DNA from: Cacajao melanocephalus
Taxonomy: Eukaryota; Chordata; Mammalia; Primates; Pitheciidae
NCBI GenBank assembly: GCA_963573385.1
Contig: CAUYLG010061814.1
Span: 1-64,000 of the forward strand
Reading direction: 5' to 3'
Length of the DNA stretch: 64,000 nt
Of this stretch, positions 46,980-58,878 are shown piece after piece. Each line of letters opens with the position of its first letter. Within the stretch, counting starts at the first letter, position 1. Below the pieces are notes generated by a model. The model did no database searches, was not told where the DNA came from, and worked only from the letters and a program-made list of their open reading frames with translations. The position numbers and the translations under genes were made by a program.

Positions 46980-47469
46980 TCAGTAGAAGACTGTTGTGGT
47001 CTTTTTTTTGTTAATGCCACAAATACATTTGGGATGTATGGGCTTCTTTAAAGGACTGCTGTCAAGACTTCTATGACAGCAAGACTTCCGCGGTTTTCTT
47101 TTTGAGGCTGTGGAACTGCTCTCCACACTCGATCTCTCTTGGAGTCCTCCAGCCCAAATACCACAAGGACAAACATATGTCCTAGAAATGGCTGGCGACC
47201 CCTCAGAGATGCAGTTGGCATCCTGAGATGTTCCCAAGTGGGCAGCTGATGGCCTCCAGTTGGGAGGGCGCACTTCTTCCCGTGAACTTGCTTGCCTCGG
47301 TTCTTCCATTAATGAGTCTGTGGGTCAAACGAGGGGTGAAGGTGAAGCGCGACTCCCCGCAATCCTCGGCCTCACGCCTTAGGGTTGCGGACAGGGCCCA
47401 GCTGGGCGGGGAGAGGCGTTCCCCACTGTCTCTCTGTCAAAATATAAAATAATAATAATAATAATAATG
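46980..47469 (-). other. CpG-rich patch with a 109-codon open frame, unidentified
   Basis: The segment 47240-47430 is rich in GC and CpG (gggcgcac, aagcgcgactccccgcaatc, gggcggggagaggcg), in contrast to the AT-rich surroundings. On the minus strand a 109-codon open frame (47309 to 46980) begins in this patch. The frame is rich in serine, arginine and lysine, has several cysteines, and matches nothing I recognise. The patch ends at 47446-47469 in an (AAT)n tract after aaaatataaa, which could also be the A-rich tail of a plus-strand retrotransposed segment. No matching target duplication was found. Confidence 0.35.
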
Positions 47470-48318
47470 TCAATGATGAAAAACCCATTACGGCTTGAGG
47501 GTGAAAATAACATTTTCATTCTAAAGTCCATGTGAGGCACCAAGACACCTTCTGATAGAAAATGATGAACTTGTACACCAGGAAGTGCAAAGACTATTAA
47601 ATCAGAGCCTTTAAGAAGATCAAACCTCATCATAAGATGTTAAATATATATATAATGAAAGCAGATAAGAAGAGTTTTGGGCTGTGTGACCTGAATCTGA
47701 AAATCGGAAAAGAGCCTTTTAGGTTCTTCCACTACAAGGGAAATATGTATTTTTTTTTTCCTCACTCAGCAGTCCAATTGACTCACTGCAGTGGGTACAA
47801 GATAGAACTAAGCAGCATGGCCAGTGGGACAGCCTGGAGAACCAGAGTGCCCTCACTGGTCCCTTGTTCTCCACACAGTTTTTTATTGACTGTCCCTGTA
47901 ATCTTATTTTGATTCATGTTATATATGACTTTTAAATATGACAGAGACAATGGGGAAATCCCACAATATGTGAATGAGTAGGTGTCATGGATAAAATAAA
48001 CAAGGTCTAAGAAGTATATAGGGATTCCTTGTTCTGGCTCCTCAAGTGGCTCCGGGGTTCAGGTCTTCGCTCTTAAGACCAGGCCAGGTTCAGCTTCAAG
48101 GAAGGTAGCTAGAGGGAGGCAGGAGCATAGCGAAAGCTTGTAGAGGAATCAGGGGAAAAGCAACACAATGAGGGCAAGGGCAAGGACTCAGGGTGGGCCA
48201 CGGCTTTAATACCAGTGATGTTTGCATTTGTTACTGTCATTAATGTCAGTGTGATATGATAGTAGGTCCTCAATACCATCGATGGATCCTGTGGGTAATG
48301 TACAGTGGGCGAATATGA
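47470..48318. other. No gene or repeat recognised
   Basis: No supported feature. A T-run lies at 47751-47759. Confidence 0.4.
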
Positions 48319-48319
48319 A

Positions 48320-48510
48320 TACGAATAGCTATCATTGAGCATTTACTATACAGCAAAGGTGTGCTATACACTTCTGTAGGTAATACATAATTCTCTCAAT
48401 AACCCCTCAAAATAGGCACTATTTAAACTCATTTTGCCCAAAGTATCAGAAAAGTGAAGGAACTAGATTGAAGTCATATGGTTAGAAAGAGTAAGACCTG
48501 GAATCCACCT
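48320..48510 (+). repeat. MIR SINE
   Basis: The phrases attgagcatttactatacag, tgctatacacttctgtaggt, aactcattttgcccaaagta and gtcatatggttagaaagagt follow MIR order. Confidence 0.75.
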
Positions 48511-49130
48511 TAGATAAGCATAATTACAGAGGTTTTATTTCTTTACTTACTAATTTTCACAACTCTTTTCGAATATGAGCAAAAAAAAAAATCTAGAAAT
48601 AGCCAAAGAAATGCTACAAATTGTGCTGAAAAGTAGTTGTGTTTTCCAGTTTACAGTCTACAGGTAATATTGGTGTGTGCTTACATTCCCAGGCCCCAGT
48701 GGCTGCCATCCCTCATCACAAAGAACTTGTTATCAAATCCATCCCAGAAAAGCCAACGTGAGCAATGGACAGGACTCGGCACTTTCTGGCTCACACAGCA
48801 CTGTCCCATAGAGAAGAGGAAAGGTCAATGAGCAAGTAGCCTACAAGCTGCAGCAGCAACCCTGTCCCTCCTGGCATCCCTCAAGCTTGCTATTCTTTTA
48901 TAATGTCTTTTTTCTCCAAGATGTTGCCAGATGACTGCTTTTCTGCTATTTGCTCTCCAGGCCCTCTTGATGAAGGAGTCACTGTTGTCTAATCAGATTT
49001 TACCTATAAAAAAATCATGGGGTGATTTCCCAGGCCTCTCACACCCTGCTAGGAATGGCTCTATGTATGGTTTAATGGACAGGAAAGCACATACAATACA
49101 ATGAGGTATCAGTGCATATAAGGAATACAT
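48511..49130. other. No gene or repeat recognised
   Basis: A short A-run lies at 48580-48591. Nothing else is supported. Confidence 0.4.
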
Positions 49131-49134
49131 ATAA

Positions 49135-49166
<32 letters not shown>

Positions 49167-49194
49167 ATGTGTGTGTGTGTGTATATGTATATAA
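49131..49194. repeat. (TA)n/(TG)n compound microsatellite
   Basis: ataaatatatatatat runs into about 10 tg units, a ta break, about 8 tg units, then gtatatgtatata. Confidence 0.92.
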
Positions 49195-50338
49195 AACCTC
49201 TATATATGATATGTATTAGTAGAACTCACTATTATAGCCTAACAATTTAAAGATGTGCTAAGGAGATGGAACAATATGGAGGAATGGTAGCCATTCAAAA
49301 TTATTTGAGGAAGTTTTACTGGTAGAAGAAAATGAGTTATATGCAGATTTTGAAAGGAAGAGAGAAAAGATAAAATGCACATTCCCACAATGAGAAGTAA
49401 TCATCAAGTAGTGGTGAATCAGGCTAACTATAAAACATGAGTTTTGATATGTTTACAATTTATCTGAAGACAATAAATAATCCACGCTTTAAAAAAAGAG
49501 AACAAAAGTAAAGCAAACAATGTAAGACATCCCATAAAATGCACTGCTAAGTTTTGTGTTCTACACAAACTTTTTCTTTCCTACCACCTCTTGGGGAAAA
49601 GGACTACTCTGCCTAGGAAGGAAAGACACCCAGAACAAATGCTGGACTTCTGCCCTTCTTTGGCTTCTTGATCTGGCTTTTTATGAGCCCAGGTCAGACT
49701 CAGGAGATCCCTGCAGGACATACATGCAAGGCACAGCTTTCTAACCTAAGACTGCTTTGAAAGTTGTCAATGTACTGACTCCCACCTGGAAAAGGGTAAA
49801 AGACAAAAGTAAGAAATGCTATAATATCTGCCTATGCCTCTCTCTCTCTCTCTCCTGCTCCAACCTGTCACCTCTGATGAAGGGAGTGAAAACAGGTAGT
49901 GACAGCCTTTGGAAGGGGAATGATGGATGCTGACTGGGCTATGCATTCTGTCAGCATGGTGTCTGTCCCTGATTCCTGGGCTCCAGGGAGGTTAGGGACC
50001 ACTGCAACTTTGGGATAGCTATTCTCATTCTCCTGGGAAACAACTCCTTTTTTAAGATCAGAAAATATACCTGAGGGCTCACAGAGATTTAAAACTTTCA
50101 TCAAGAAGCCTCCCACTACTTTAGGGAAGTTGCCTTTAATCTTCTTATATCACACACACATAATCAGACGCACTCAGAGATTACACATCTGAATCCTACA
50201 GAAAGCCGTTAGCACACTGGTGACCAGAATGGGGAGCTCTGGATACCAGCATATTTAGACACATTTCTTATCTTCCTAGTGCTTCCTGCTACTTCCTCAT
50301 CTCTGTAGCTAGATCTTGCTTGGGGAGAGAAGGCTGCC
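49195..50338. other. No gene or repeat recognised
   Basis: A (CT)n run lies at 49838-49855. Otherwise there is no supported gene or repeat. Confidence 0.4.
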
Positions 50339-50339
50339 C

Positions 50340-50530
50340 AGATTTTCTAAGTACCTCTCTGTATTAAACCCTTCCACATTTGTGATCTCACTTAATCCTT
50401 ACAACAAGCCTTCAGGGTAGATAATATTATTATCAGCCTTACTTTATCAAGGAAGAAACCACCTTGCCTAGAATCAAACAGCCAATAGGGGTTTGAGTCA
50501 AGGGCGCATCAGTCTGATCCACGCCCCAGA
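50340..50530 (+). repeat. MIR SINE
   Basis: The phrases acatttgtgatctcacttaa, tccttacaacaagccttcag, attattatcagccttacttt and agaatcaaacagccaatagg follow MIR order. Confidence 0.8.
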
Positions 50531-51575
50531 CCCCTTCTACCACAGCATACTGTGAAGACAAAAACTGATGCCAGAACAGAGTTAGCCAAAAGAAAGGCAT
50601 TGCAGATGTCTGGCAAAGCACTTTGGAAAAGGGATGTCTGGGTAGTGGCGGCTTGATGAATCAAGCAATAAGCACAGGTCGATCCAGGATTGTGGAGGCA
50701 GAACTGGCCCCTGAGCTGAGGGTGTGGCACAGAGAAGAATGGATGGCTCCAGCAGGGTTCTGGGAACACTCAGGTGCCCTGTTGAATCATACTGATGCTT
50801 CTCCAGCCCAGGACTCAGGTCACTGTGCCTTCAGCAAGACAGTGAAGCAGGAAAGCTTGACCCTGATACATCCTTACGCCCAACATGCTACCCTCTCTTT
50901 TCCCTTCCCATCATTGTTTTAAAGATGCATCCCCAGAAAACTCTTCACCCGTGTTATTTTCATCAATGTTTTATTTTGTTAGACATACTTAGCCTTTGTT
51001 TCTGCTCTTCTCCTAACCTTGGATCTTTTTTGCATCCTTCTCATCATTGCCCCTTTTGCTTTCTGAAATATCCCCCAACTTCTTGCTCTAAATTCCTATC
51101 TATTTTTCTCTTCTGAAATACGGAGAACAAAAGAATAAGAATGGGAACCATCCTTTGCATCTCCCTGAATGATTCATTATTTGATTTTTTTTCATTACGT
51201 TCTTTGAATGAGCTTCATAAGATCTATGGTAACTAGATACCCCATTTGTGTCAACTGTTCTTTTGATATGTTGGCACTGTCTAAATAAGCATTTCAGAGC
51301 ATCTTCATTCCCCTGTTTTTGTTTTATAAATCTGGTGGTTGGGTTTCCAGCTAAAGAGAGAAGAAAAGAAAGAAGAGGTTTGCAGCAAGGTCAGACATGC
51401 AGAGAACAATCCCTTGTCCAGTCCCTAGGTTACTCAGGCCTTAGCTTTTTTTTGAGTGGGGGAGTGGGGAGGGAGAATGGACGACAATTCACTGTTGTGT
51501 GTACACACACACTTGCGCACATACAAGCATTTCAGAGACTGAGAATATCTGTGTTGGACAGATTTAAAGAAACAT
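50531..51575. other. No gene or repeat recognised
   Basis: Contains a 121-codon plus-strand open frame (51248-51613) that runs into the MIR downstream and shows no known domain. Confidence 0.4.
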
Positions 51576-51577
51576 AT

Positions 51578-51705
51578 AGATCAGACCATTCATTTCAAAG
51601 ATGCAGAAACTAAGACCCAGAGAAGCAAAGTAGCTTGTTAAGATCATAAAACCAACCAATGGGTAAACTGGAACTAGAATCCAAGCATCCTGACCCCCAC
51701 ATTTC
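51578..51705 (+). repeat. MIR SINE, 3' half
   Basis: The phrases catttcaaagatgcagaaac, taagacccagagaagcaaag and gaactagaatccaagcatcc follow the MIR core and 3' part. Confidence 0.75.
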
Positions 51706-53270
51706 AGAGTTTTTTTCTACTGACCTGTCTAAAGATGGAGCTCTGAATCTTTCTTACTTCCCTTTTAGTGATCTTTTTTGGCTCTATTCTCCACGAACTT
51801 ATCTGAAGTCTTCTTGAAGCTATTTCTGTTTTCAGTGTCATGCTCCCAAGCAAGAGTCTGAAGCCACTGAGATGGAGGAAGATAGGAATGTGAAGGGGTT
51901 TATTTTTGTGCATTCTCAGATCCCTGACCTCTTTCCTCCTGAGGGAGTCAGAGGCCTTACAACTTAGGAGAGAGATCTAAAAGCGAAGGACTTTGTTTTG
52001 GGAGGGGCTTCAGGGCAGGCCCTTTGTTAGCATTTCCCAGGAAATGAACCGTCTTCCTCCCACGGGTAGCAGTTGGTAGCAGACACGGTTATAAAAGGGA
52101 CTCTAATCTGACTCTGATCTTGGATGCCTGTCCAGTTCTCACATCGTAACCCTCAGTGAGCTTTGTGTAGAAGAGGCAAGTCAATGGCTTGCTTCACAAT
52201 TCTCATTTCCTCAGTACTTCCTGGCAGACTTGGGGCCAAACTGCTCAACTAGCCCCTAAATATTGTAGGAACAGACAGTAGAAACCAGCTGGTTCCTTCT
52301 CCAGGACAAGATCATGAAAGAGTCAGGAATAGACCCCTGAGGGTCCAGATTCTCAGGCCACCAGAGCCAAGTTCTGGCTTTGTTCTGGGAGAGGTTTTCT
52401 TTGCCTTAGTCAGCTGTTCAGAACGGAGAGATTTTCAAATGTCTCTTGAAAATCAAAAGTTGGGAAAGGTCTTCTTTTTAATGATCTAGGCCCCCTCCTG
52501 TTAATTTCCCAGCAATGTGGCCTTTCATCTTTCCTCGGGTTCAATATAAAAGGGCCTGGATTTGGTGGAGAAATAATAGGAAGAAGGAGATAACCGCAGG
52601 ACTTGGGGCTGGATTTTTTCCATTTAAACTAGGAAGATACTAGCAGGTTGGGAGATTTGCATAATTAAAGGAGCCTATCGATGCAAAAACTGGGGTGACT
52701 GGGGATGAGAAAGGCCACCTAAGGGGTGGAGAGGCAGACAGAAAGAGAGGAGTGCTACAGTAAAGAGAAATGACGAAATGACAGTCAGTGCCATGGGGAA
52801 ATGAACCAAACTGTTCTCTTTCTTCTTAAGGAAAATTATTTCAACTTTGCTCAGTCTTCTCTGTGACCACTTAGAGGAAGGAAGGCTCCCAATCTGCATT
52901 TAAATGGAATGATTTCAGGGAGCACAGAACAGAGAGCAGGCTTTGCACCCCTCCTCCTTCGGGAGAAGGCCATGAATGCATTAAAATTGACAGCCGTTCT
53001 TTGCAAATGCAAAGGGCTACGGTCACCCATTTCCAGTGGCCCTGACAGGCCACAGGCTTTGTGATTTGGTTTTAAGGATGGAGAAGGTCCTTTACTCAAA
53101 GGAAAGGACCAAATGCTGTCTGGAACTCTACCACTGAATGTAATTGAACTTCTTCCATGTCGCTTTGATCTATTTTTAAAATACTGATGTCCCAGGAGAA
53201 GAGGTAAAGCTCTCAGCTGTTATCAATTCTCTACATCGAGGTATGATAGGGAGCTTTAAGAAGAGGTTTT
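51706..53270. other. Repeat-poor DNA with TATA-like words
   Basis: No repeat was recognised. TATA-like words occur at 52090-52099 (ttataaaagg) and 52545-52553 (atataaaag), each preceded by mixed sequence, but neither has supporting initiator, CpG or transcript evidence. A 16-bp near-palindrome ctttgcaaatgcaaag with octamer-like cores lies at 52999-53014. Open frames of about 80 codons here have no known domain. Confidence 0.35.
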
Positions 53271-53274
53271 CACT

Positions 53275-53390
53275 CCTTTAACAAATATTGTAAAAGCAGC
53301 AGCTGCCAGGTGGGCATTATGCTTGGTTCTGGGGATGCCAGAACAAGGAAAAGTCCTGGCCTAAAGAAGTTCACAGTCATTGGTTTTTAA
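53275..53390 (-). repeat. L2 3' end
   Basis: The phrases ctttaacaaatattgtaaaa, gcattatgcttggttctggg, gatgccagaacaaggaaaag and aagaagttcacagtc follow the reversed L2 3' end. Confidence 0.65.
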
Positions 53391-53492
53391 TGCTCAGGGA
53401 AAGGGAAGGGGCACCAAGTGGAGAAACAGACCATTTGAGCTCTGTGGAAGGATGAAGGACCAAAACAAGGAAGCAGGAGGGCACCGAAGATA

Positions 53493-53621
53493 ACGGTTTT
53501 TTTGAGATGGGGTCTTGCTATGTTGCCCAGGCTTGTCTCGAACTTCTGGGCTCAAGCAATCCTCCCACCTTGGCCTCCTCAAAGTGCTGGGATTAAAGGC
53601 ATAAGCCACCGCACTTAGCTG
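53493..53621 (-). mobile_element. Free left Alu monomer (FLAM)
   Basis: A 129-bp monomer: T-run, gagatggggtcttgctatgt, tgcccaggcttgtctcgaac, cctcaaagtgctgggattaa, ccaccgcacttagctg. There is no second monomer. It is flanked by gaagata at 53486-53492 and 53622-53628, a 7-bp duplication that confirms an insertion of the monomer alone. Confidence 0.9.
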
Positions 53622-53628
53622 GAAGATA

Positions 53629-54644
53629 CACTTCTAGGACATTTCTATGCTTTCCCGTTTTTGTCACAAGCTGGTCCCATCTCAGATAAATGGCTGCCTG
53701 TTTGACTTCCGGGAATATAAAGTACCTCTGTCCTTATCCCTGCTGTCACTTGACAGAGAGAAAGGAAGAAGGGGAAAGGAATTGTTAACATACACCAGAA
53801 TTTTTTTCTTCCTAAATTTCCTCCACTCCCACCGCTCAGGGCTGCTTTGCTGCTAAAAGCAGAGTCCTATCCTCTTATGAAAATCTCCCCTCCATTTTGT
53901 TTGGTCAGCATTAGAAGGACTGAGGACTCTGCCTCTTCATTAAAATTATTTCTATTTCTGACAGGCCCTCAGGTGGGTCACAGGACAGATGCCTCAGTCC
54001 TGGGCTGACTGATGGTCCTCCTGCTGCCCGTTCCGCCTTCATAATTACTTCTGGAGCTGCCACATGACAGCCTGCACAGCCTGGGTGCCAGGGCACCCTG
54101 TAAACCCTCCAAATGTCCACTGGAAATGCCTAGGAAGGCCTTGAAGGTGAGGGTGAGTGGGAACTTATAGGGAGAGACACACATTGAACAGAGAGGGTCC
54201 CTGCGAAAGAACCCTGCGGAGCCTCCCGTCCTGGGCTTTCAGAAGAGATGAATCAGGGCCCACAGTGTGTGTGTGGAGAGGGGGGCCTCAGGTCCTCAAC
54301 AGCCTGGAAAACTCACCACTACAACAGCACATCTTAGGAACACAGCCTTCATGTCACTGCATTGGCCCCAGAGGAAAGCTCCTTATTCCATTCCTTCTGA
54401 GAGATGTATTCTGAGTTCTGGCTTTGCTGTACAGGACTTAGAAATTTCCAGGGGTGTTAGAGACTCTTTCATAGCAAAAGGCTCCTTGTCAGGGGATGGC
54501 AGATTGTTGGCACCAAGAGTCCACTTGGAATGTCCCCAGGAAGGTTGTTATCCTTTCCCCTGACTGTCTAGTGGGGCATTGCAAGAACTGAGGACTTGCC
54601 AGGTAGATTAGTAGAACTTTGGAAGAGTTAGCCTCATTTTAGAG
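53629..54644. other. No gene or repeat recognised
   Basis: Balanced-composition sequence. Open frames of 85 and 98 codons near 54157-54563 show no recognisable motif. Confidence 0.4.
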
Positions 54645-55190
54645 CAGCTGTCCCTAACCTTTTCGGCACCAGGGACCGTTTTTGTGGAAGACAATTTTTC
54701 TACGGACTGGTGTGGTGGGTGGTGGCGGGGGTGGTGGTTTCAGGATGATTCAAGTGCATTACATTTATTGTGCCCTTTATTCATATTATTGTTACATTGT
54801 AATATATAATGAGATAATTATACAACTCATCATAATGTAGAATCAGTGGGAGCCCTGAGCTTATTTTCCTGCAACTAGACGGACCCAGCTGGGACTGATG
54901 GAACACAGTGACAGATCATTGGGCATTAGATTCCTATAAGGAGCAGGCCACTTAGATCCCTGGGTTGCATGGTTCACAATTGGATTTGCGCTCCTATAAG
55001 AATCTAATGTCCCGATTGATCTGATAGGAGGCAGAGCTCAGGCAGTAATGGAAGCAATAGGGACCTGCTGTAAATTCAGATGAAGCTTCACTGCTTGCCC
55101 ACCTGCCACTCACCTCCTGCGGTGCAACCTGGTTCCTAAAAGGCCATGGACCAGTACCAGTCCATAGTCCCAGGGGTTTGGAGATCCCTG
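54645..55190 (+). mobile_element. Complete hAT-type DNA transposon (546 bp)
   Basis: Its ends are inverted relative to each other: cagctgtccctaacctttt at the left, and ggtttggagatccctg at the right, which reverses to cagggatctccaaacc. An 8-bp duplication, ttttagag (54637-54644) / ttttagaa (55191-55198), matches at 7 of 8 positions, as hAT insertion predicts. Inside, cattagattcctataaggag (54927-54946) can pair with ctcctataagaatctaatg (54991-55009) to form a hairpin. It is non-autonomous and carries no transposase frame. Subfamily not determined. Confidence 0.92.
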
Positions 55191-55334
55191 TTTTAGAAGC
55201 ATAATGGAGCATCTGGAGCAGATTTTCTTGGAGAAAGGTGTTTTTCAGAGGTGCTTCTCCTACAAGTCATCTCTATCTTGATACAGGTGCCAGAAATCCA
55301 TGGCCATAAGCCAACTACGTTTACTCACTTATCC

Positions 55335-55450
55335 ATCCATTGGTTTGTGTTGAGCAAGTCTGGGCTAACTATGTGAGTCCAGCAGGGGATGCAGAGATAA
55401 ACAGGATGAAGACCCTGCCCCTTAGAAGTTTACTACCTAACAGAGGCCAT
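55335..55450 (-). repeat. L2 3' end
   Basis: The phrases tatccatccattggtttgtg, gatgcagagataaacaggat and gaccctgccccttagaagtt follow the reversed L2 3' end. Confidence 0.6.
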
Positions 55451-55479
55451 GACATCGCCCTCTGCCTGTTGCAGCTGAT

Positions 55480-55652
55480 CTTCATAGAGCAAGCTCTGGG
55501 CACTGACCTTCCTGCTTCACAGATATTATGTCCTAACTCCGAGCAGATCCATGAGGCAGGAACTGAGTGTCCTAGGGTTGCACAGTTTGCCAATGCTAAG
55601 GTTGGAAGCTGGCTCTCTGCCCAAAGAACTCTTGCTGTTAGCCATCACTGAA
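55480..55652 (+). repeat. MIR SINE
   Basis: The phrases tagagcaagctctgggcact, agatccatgaggcaggaact and gggttgcacagtttgccaat follow MIR order, diverged. Confidence 0.6.
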
Positions 55653-57512
55653 CACAGACAGTGAGGTAGGAATGGAATCAGGTGTCCACAGAGGGTTGTG
55701 CCCATTCAGAGAAAATACCTGTCACTCGTCACTTCTGCTGCCACAGTCTCTGTTAGAGGGCTTTGGAGAGCTGTTTCTGGCTGCTCCACCAAAAGCACCT
55801 GGCAGCTTTCCTGGGCCAGCTTACAGACAGGGACAAAAAGACGCTCCATTTGGATTGGCCCCTGTATTCAAGAACAGGACATATTTTTCACTCCTAGGCT
55901 TCCAAAATACCCCAAGCTCTCTGCCTCCTAGAGTTGAGATAAACATTTTAACTGGGGGAGCCCTTAGAGAGAACCTACTCAAGTAATTCACCCCCATCCC
56001 CTAGTTCACAGGAAAGGAGATTGAGATTGAGGTGAGCTCACCATGAGCCATAGTCAGAGGCAAGGCAGGACCTCCAGCGCTGGGTCCTGGGCCCCAACCC
56101 TTAGCTAACCCCCAGCTGGAGCTCACCAGAGAACTATTAATACAAAGTCGGACATCTCAAGAGACAGGGGTAACTGACTTTTGTGTGTGCTATCTAGTAA
56201 GTCAAACTGCGCAAGAAGCAGTGATTCGGGGTCTGAGCTCTTGTCAATCTTGCCTCTTCCCAAGCCTGACACTTGCTAAACACCAGATTCCGAAGACTCC
56301 CACTTAAAGGAAATCTCCCTCGGCTGATTAGCTCTCTGCTTTATCCTAACTAACAGCCTTTATTGAACACACTCTGCTAAGCTAAAGGTCTCTGGAGAAT
56401 TGATTGTACAATCCTTGCTCTCCTATTCACGTCCTGGGTCTCTGGGAACACCTGGACTGGAATTCCCCGAGATGGTCCAGTTTCTACTTTCTCTCTTCTC
56501 AGCCCCATGAATGAACATGTGGCAACGGAGCACCTGGGCGTATTTTGAAACTACCCAGATCTGGCAATCTGGAGAGCATGCCTATAACATGAACTCCTCA
56601 CTCCCACCAGTTTCCTGCATGAGAACTCAAGGCCATGCTAGTTTCAACTTGGAGAGAATGTGTTACCTAGGGTCATCTCCTTAGCAGGAGAGGTGGAAAC
56701 AGCAGGCACCATTACGGGGATGTCTGGGGTGGAGATAACATCCCAGACCTGAAGAGCAAGGGGGAGATTTACAGGCCTATGAGTCTGGCAGCTGATTCAG
56801 CAGAAGCCCTTTGTTTTATTGCACCCTGTGAAATTCAGTCATTCCCAGGGAAGGCCTTTGCCTGGGAAAGGGGAGATTCAGGCTCTGGTTAAGTTAGGAT
56901 TCAGTTGCTGATTTCAGCAAATGAAAACTAATGACTGCTGCTTGTCTCCCATTTGCAGGGGGCACCTGCAAGGTAACTCATCTTCCCCAGTGTCAGGACG
57001 AGGGCTTGGATAAGTTCTTGAGGCAGGTGATGCCATTTGGATGCTTTAGGGCACCTTGCCCTTACCTTGTGCACTCTGACATTTCAAAGGGTGAGTTTCC
57101 TGCTGGGGCTTATTTTCTTCCGGAGTCGGCACAGAAGGGAGATGAAGGGTGCAGACTTGAGCTCGGGTTTCTCAGGAACTCTTCCCCCAGGGCTATCTTG
57201 CAGACTTTTGCACAGGTGGCAAATCACTTACATGTACATAGGCATCACCGTTTTCTTTCTGTAAAGCTTGGAAATATCCCCTGCCACCCACCCCACTGCA
57301 AGAATTTGTTCAGTCTTTGTTTCTGCTCAGGACAGGGAGAAAGATGGCTGCTCTCTTAGGGGCGGTATAAATTTTGGTCCTCAGGTATCTCCATCTGAAA
57401 TGCAAATACAACTTAGGCCAATGCCTCATCAGGCAACACATTAGCCTGGCTTAATAACAATCAACGGAGACAAAAAAAATGAAGCTTAGCATCCACAATA
57501 ATGATATTATCT
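55653..57512. other. Repeat-poor DNA, no gene recognised
   Basis: 1.9 kb without a recognisable mobile element. The 142-codon open frame at 56931-57359 is among the longest in the window, but it crosses no known domain and has no splice or start support. The (cct)tgcctgggaaagggg segment near 56850-56875 is compositionally ordinary. Confidence 0.4.
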
Positions 57513-57514
57513 AT

Positions 57515-57725
57515 CATCTATTGAATAATTACTATGTACCAGGCGCTATGCTAAGCTCTCTACAAACAATATCTTTCTTTCCTTTTTTTCTTTCCTTTTA
57601 ATCCTCACACAGCTCTGAGGCAGGTATTCCATTTTACTTTCAGGAAGGTTTAGCAATGCACCCAGAGTTACACACCAAATAAATGCAGAGTCAGGAGTCC
57701 AACCCAGGCAGTTGGACCCCCTCAC
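57515..57725 (+). repeat. MIR SINE with CTTT expansion
   Basis: MIR order: gaataattactatgtaccag, gcgctatgctaagctctcta, then a short cttt-rich insertion at 57573-57600, taatcctcacacagctctga, gaggcaggtattccatttta and gagtccaacccaggcagttg. Confidence 0.85.
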
Positions 57726-57974
57726 CCTTTGCCACAGGTGCTTAGGGTTGCCGCAAAAATTAGGAGAAAGAAACAGAAGAGGACGGGAGATTTTACTTCA
57801 AGGAGAGATGGGAAGGAAGAAAAGAGAGCTTGATGTGGTCAAACAATTAATGTCCTTAGGTTCACACAGACCCTTGTTCAAATCTCAATTGGAAAAAGTC
57901 GCTCCTGCACTGTGCGAGCTTAGGCTGTGATTCACTTGTCTCTGATTGTTGCTTTCCTTATGATGGTCCCCCTT
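57726..57974. other. No gene or repeat recognised
   Basis: Short interval without a supported feature. Confidence 0.4.
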
Positions 57975-58280
57975 CCCCTTAGCACTACAGTGGGCAGCTA
58001 AAAAGCATTCCTGCTGCAGCCCCCATGTCAATGCTGTGAAGCAAGTATTATATTATTCTTTTTTTCTTTAACAAGAATCCCGAGGTTAAGCTAGGATAAT
58101 TAACAGGCTGATGGCTACCCAGAAAGTGAGGAATAGATTTATCATAATGATAAAATGAATTCAACACCAGTGTCAAACAATGGCAGACCTCAATCCACTC
58201 TTCCTGGTTTCTCCCTTAGCTTTCTTTCTTTCTTTTTTTCTTTTTGGTCCAACTTTATTGAGTTATAATTGACACATAAA
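57975..58280 (+). repeat. Direct duplication, copy A (with LINE-1 tail)
   Basis: Aligns along its whole length, at roughly 80% identity by eye, with 59222-59518. Shared landmarks include gcactacagtggg, ttaagctaggataattaaca, caatggcagacctc and gacacataaa. The last ~40 bases (58243-58280) are a minus-strand LINE-1 3' end preceded by a T-rich tail. Confidence 0.85.
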
Positions 58281-58294
58281 CCTCTGTGTAAGGG

Positions 58295-58490
58295 TGGCTT
58301 TCTCTTAGAAGCCTCCCTGACCTTTCACTTTATTTTATTCTCTTCTAAAAAGCTCATGATATATATCACACTATATTTTAGTATCTACTCAATTGTACTT
58401 TTAGAGGCAGAGAATGAGTCTTCTCTACTCTTATGCATTCTGGACCTCATGAACATTAAATGAATGAATGAATGAATGAATGAAAAAATG
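58295..58490 (+). repeat. L2 3' end with (GAAT)n tail
   Basis: The phrases gaagcctccctgacctttca, tatatcacactatattttag, ttagaggcagagaatgagtc and then gaatgaatgaatgaatgaat (58457-58484) follow the L2 3' region. The terminal tetranucleotide is expanded to about seven units. Confidence 0.75.
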
Positions 58491-58878
58491 AATGAGCTTA
58501 CAATGAGGACTAAAATAACATGGAACACATAAGACATTCAAAAGATTAGCATCATTCACTCCCTTGGCAAGAGGTCAACCTCAATGGAATCACTGTTGAG
58601 GGCCTCCAGAAGGTGACATAACAGCCATCTGGGACAAAGAGACTTTTAAAAGATATTTCCCAGTGTTGGTGACTATGGTTTTTGGTCTAGGCAGAATTGT
58701 CCAATGATGATGGGATGCTCAGAATACTGAGTTTCTCAAAGGCAGCCAACATCTTCTTCAGCCTTGCATTTGCCAGTCGTGGGTGAAGGTTAAGTTGACC
58801 TGAAGAGGTGGCATTCCTCCTTAGTCATTGCACATGCTCACCTGGATGCTAACCTCATTCTGAACCAGTGCTAAGGCC
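58491..58878. other. No gene or repeat recognised
   Basis: No supported feature. Confidence 0.4.

Noticed and set aside
52085..52560. TATA-like boxes at 52090 and 52545 as a core promoter
   Set aside because: TATA-like words are frequent in AT-rich DNA. No CpG island, initiator or coding exon follows.
56931..57359. 142-codon open frame
   Set aside because: No domain is recognised, and open frames of this length are expected by chance in 64 kb read in six frames. Kept only as a remark in the gap entry.
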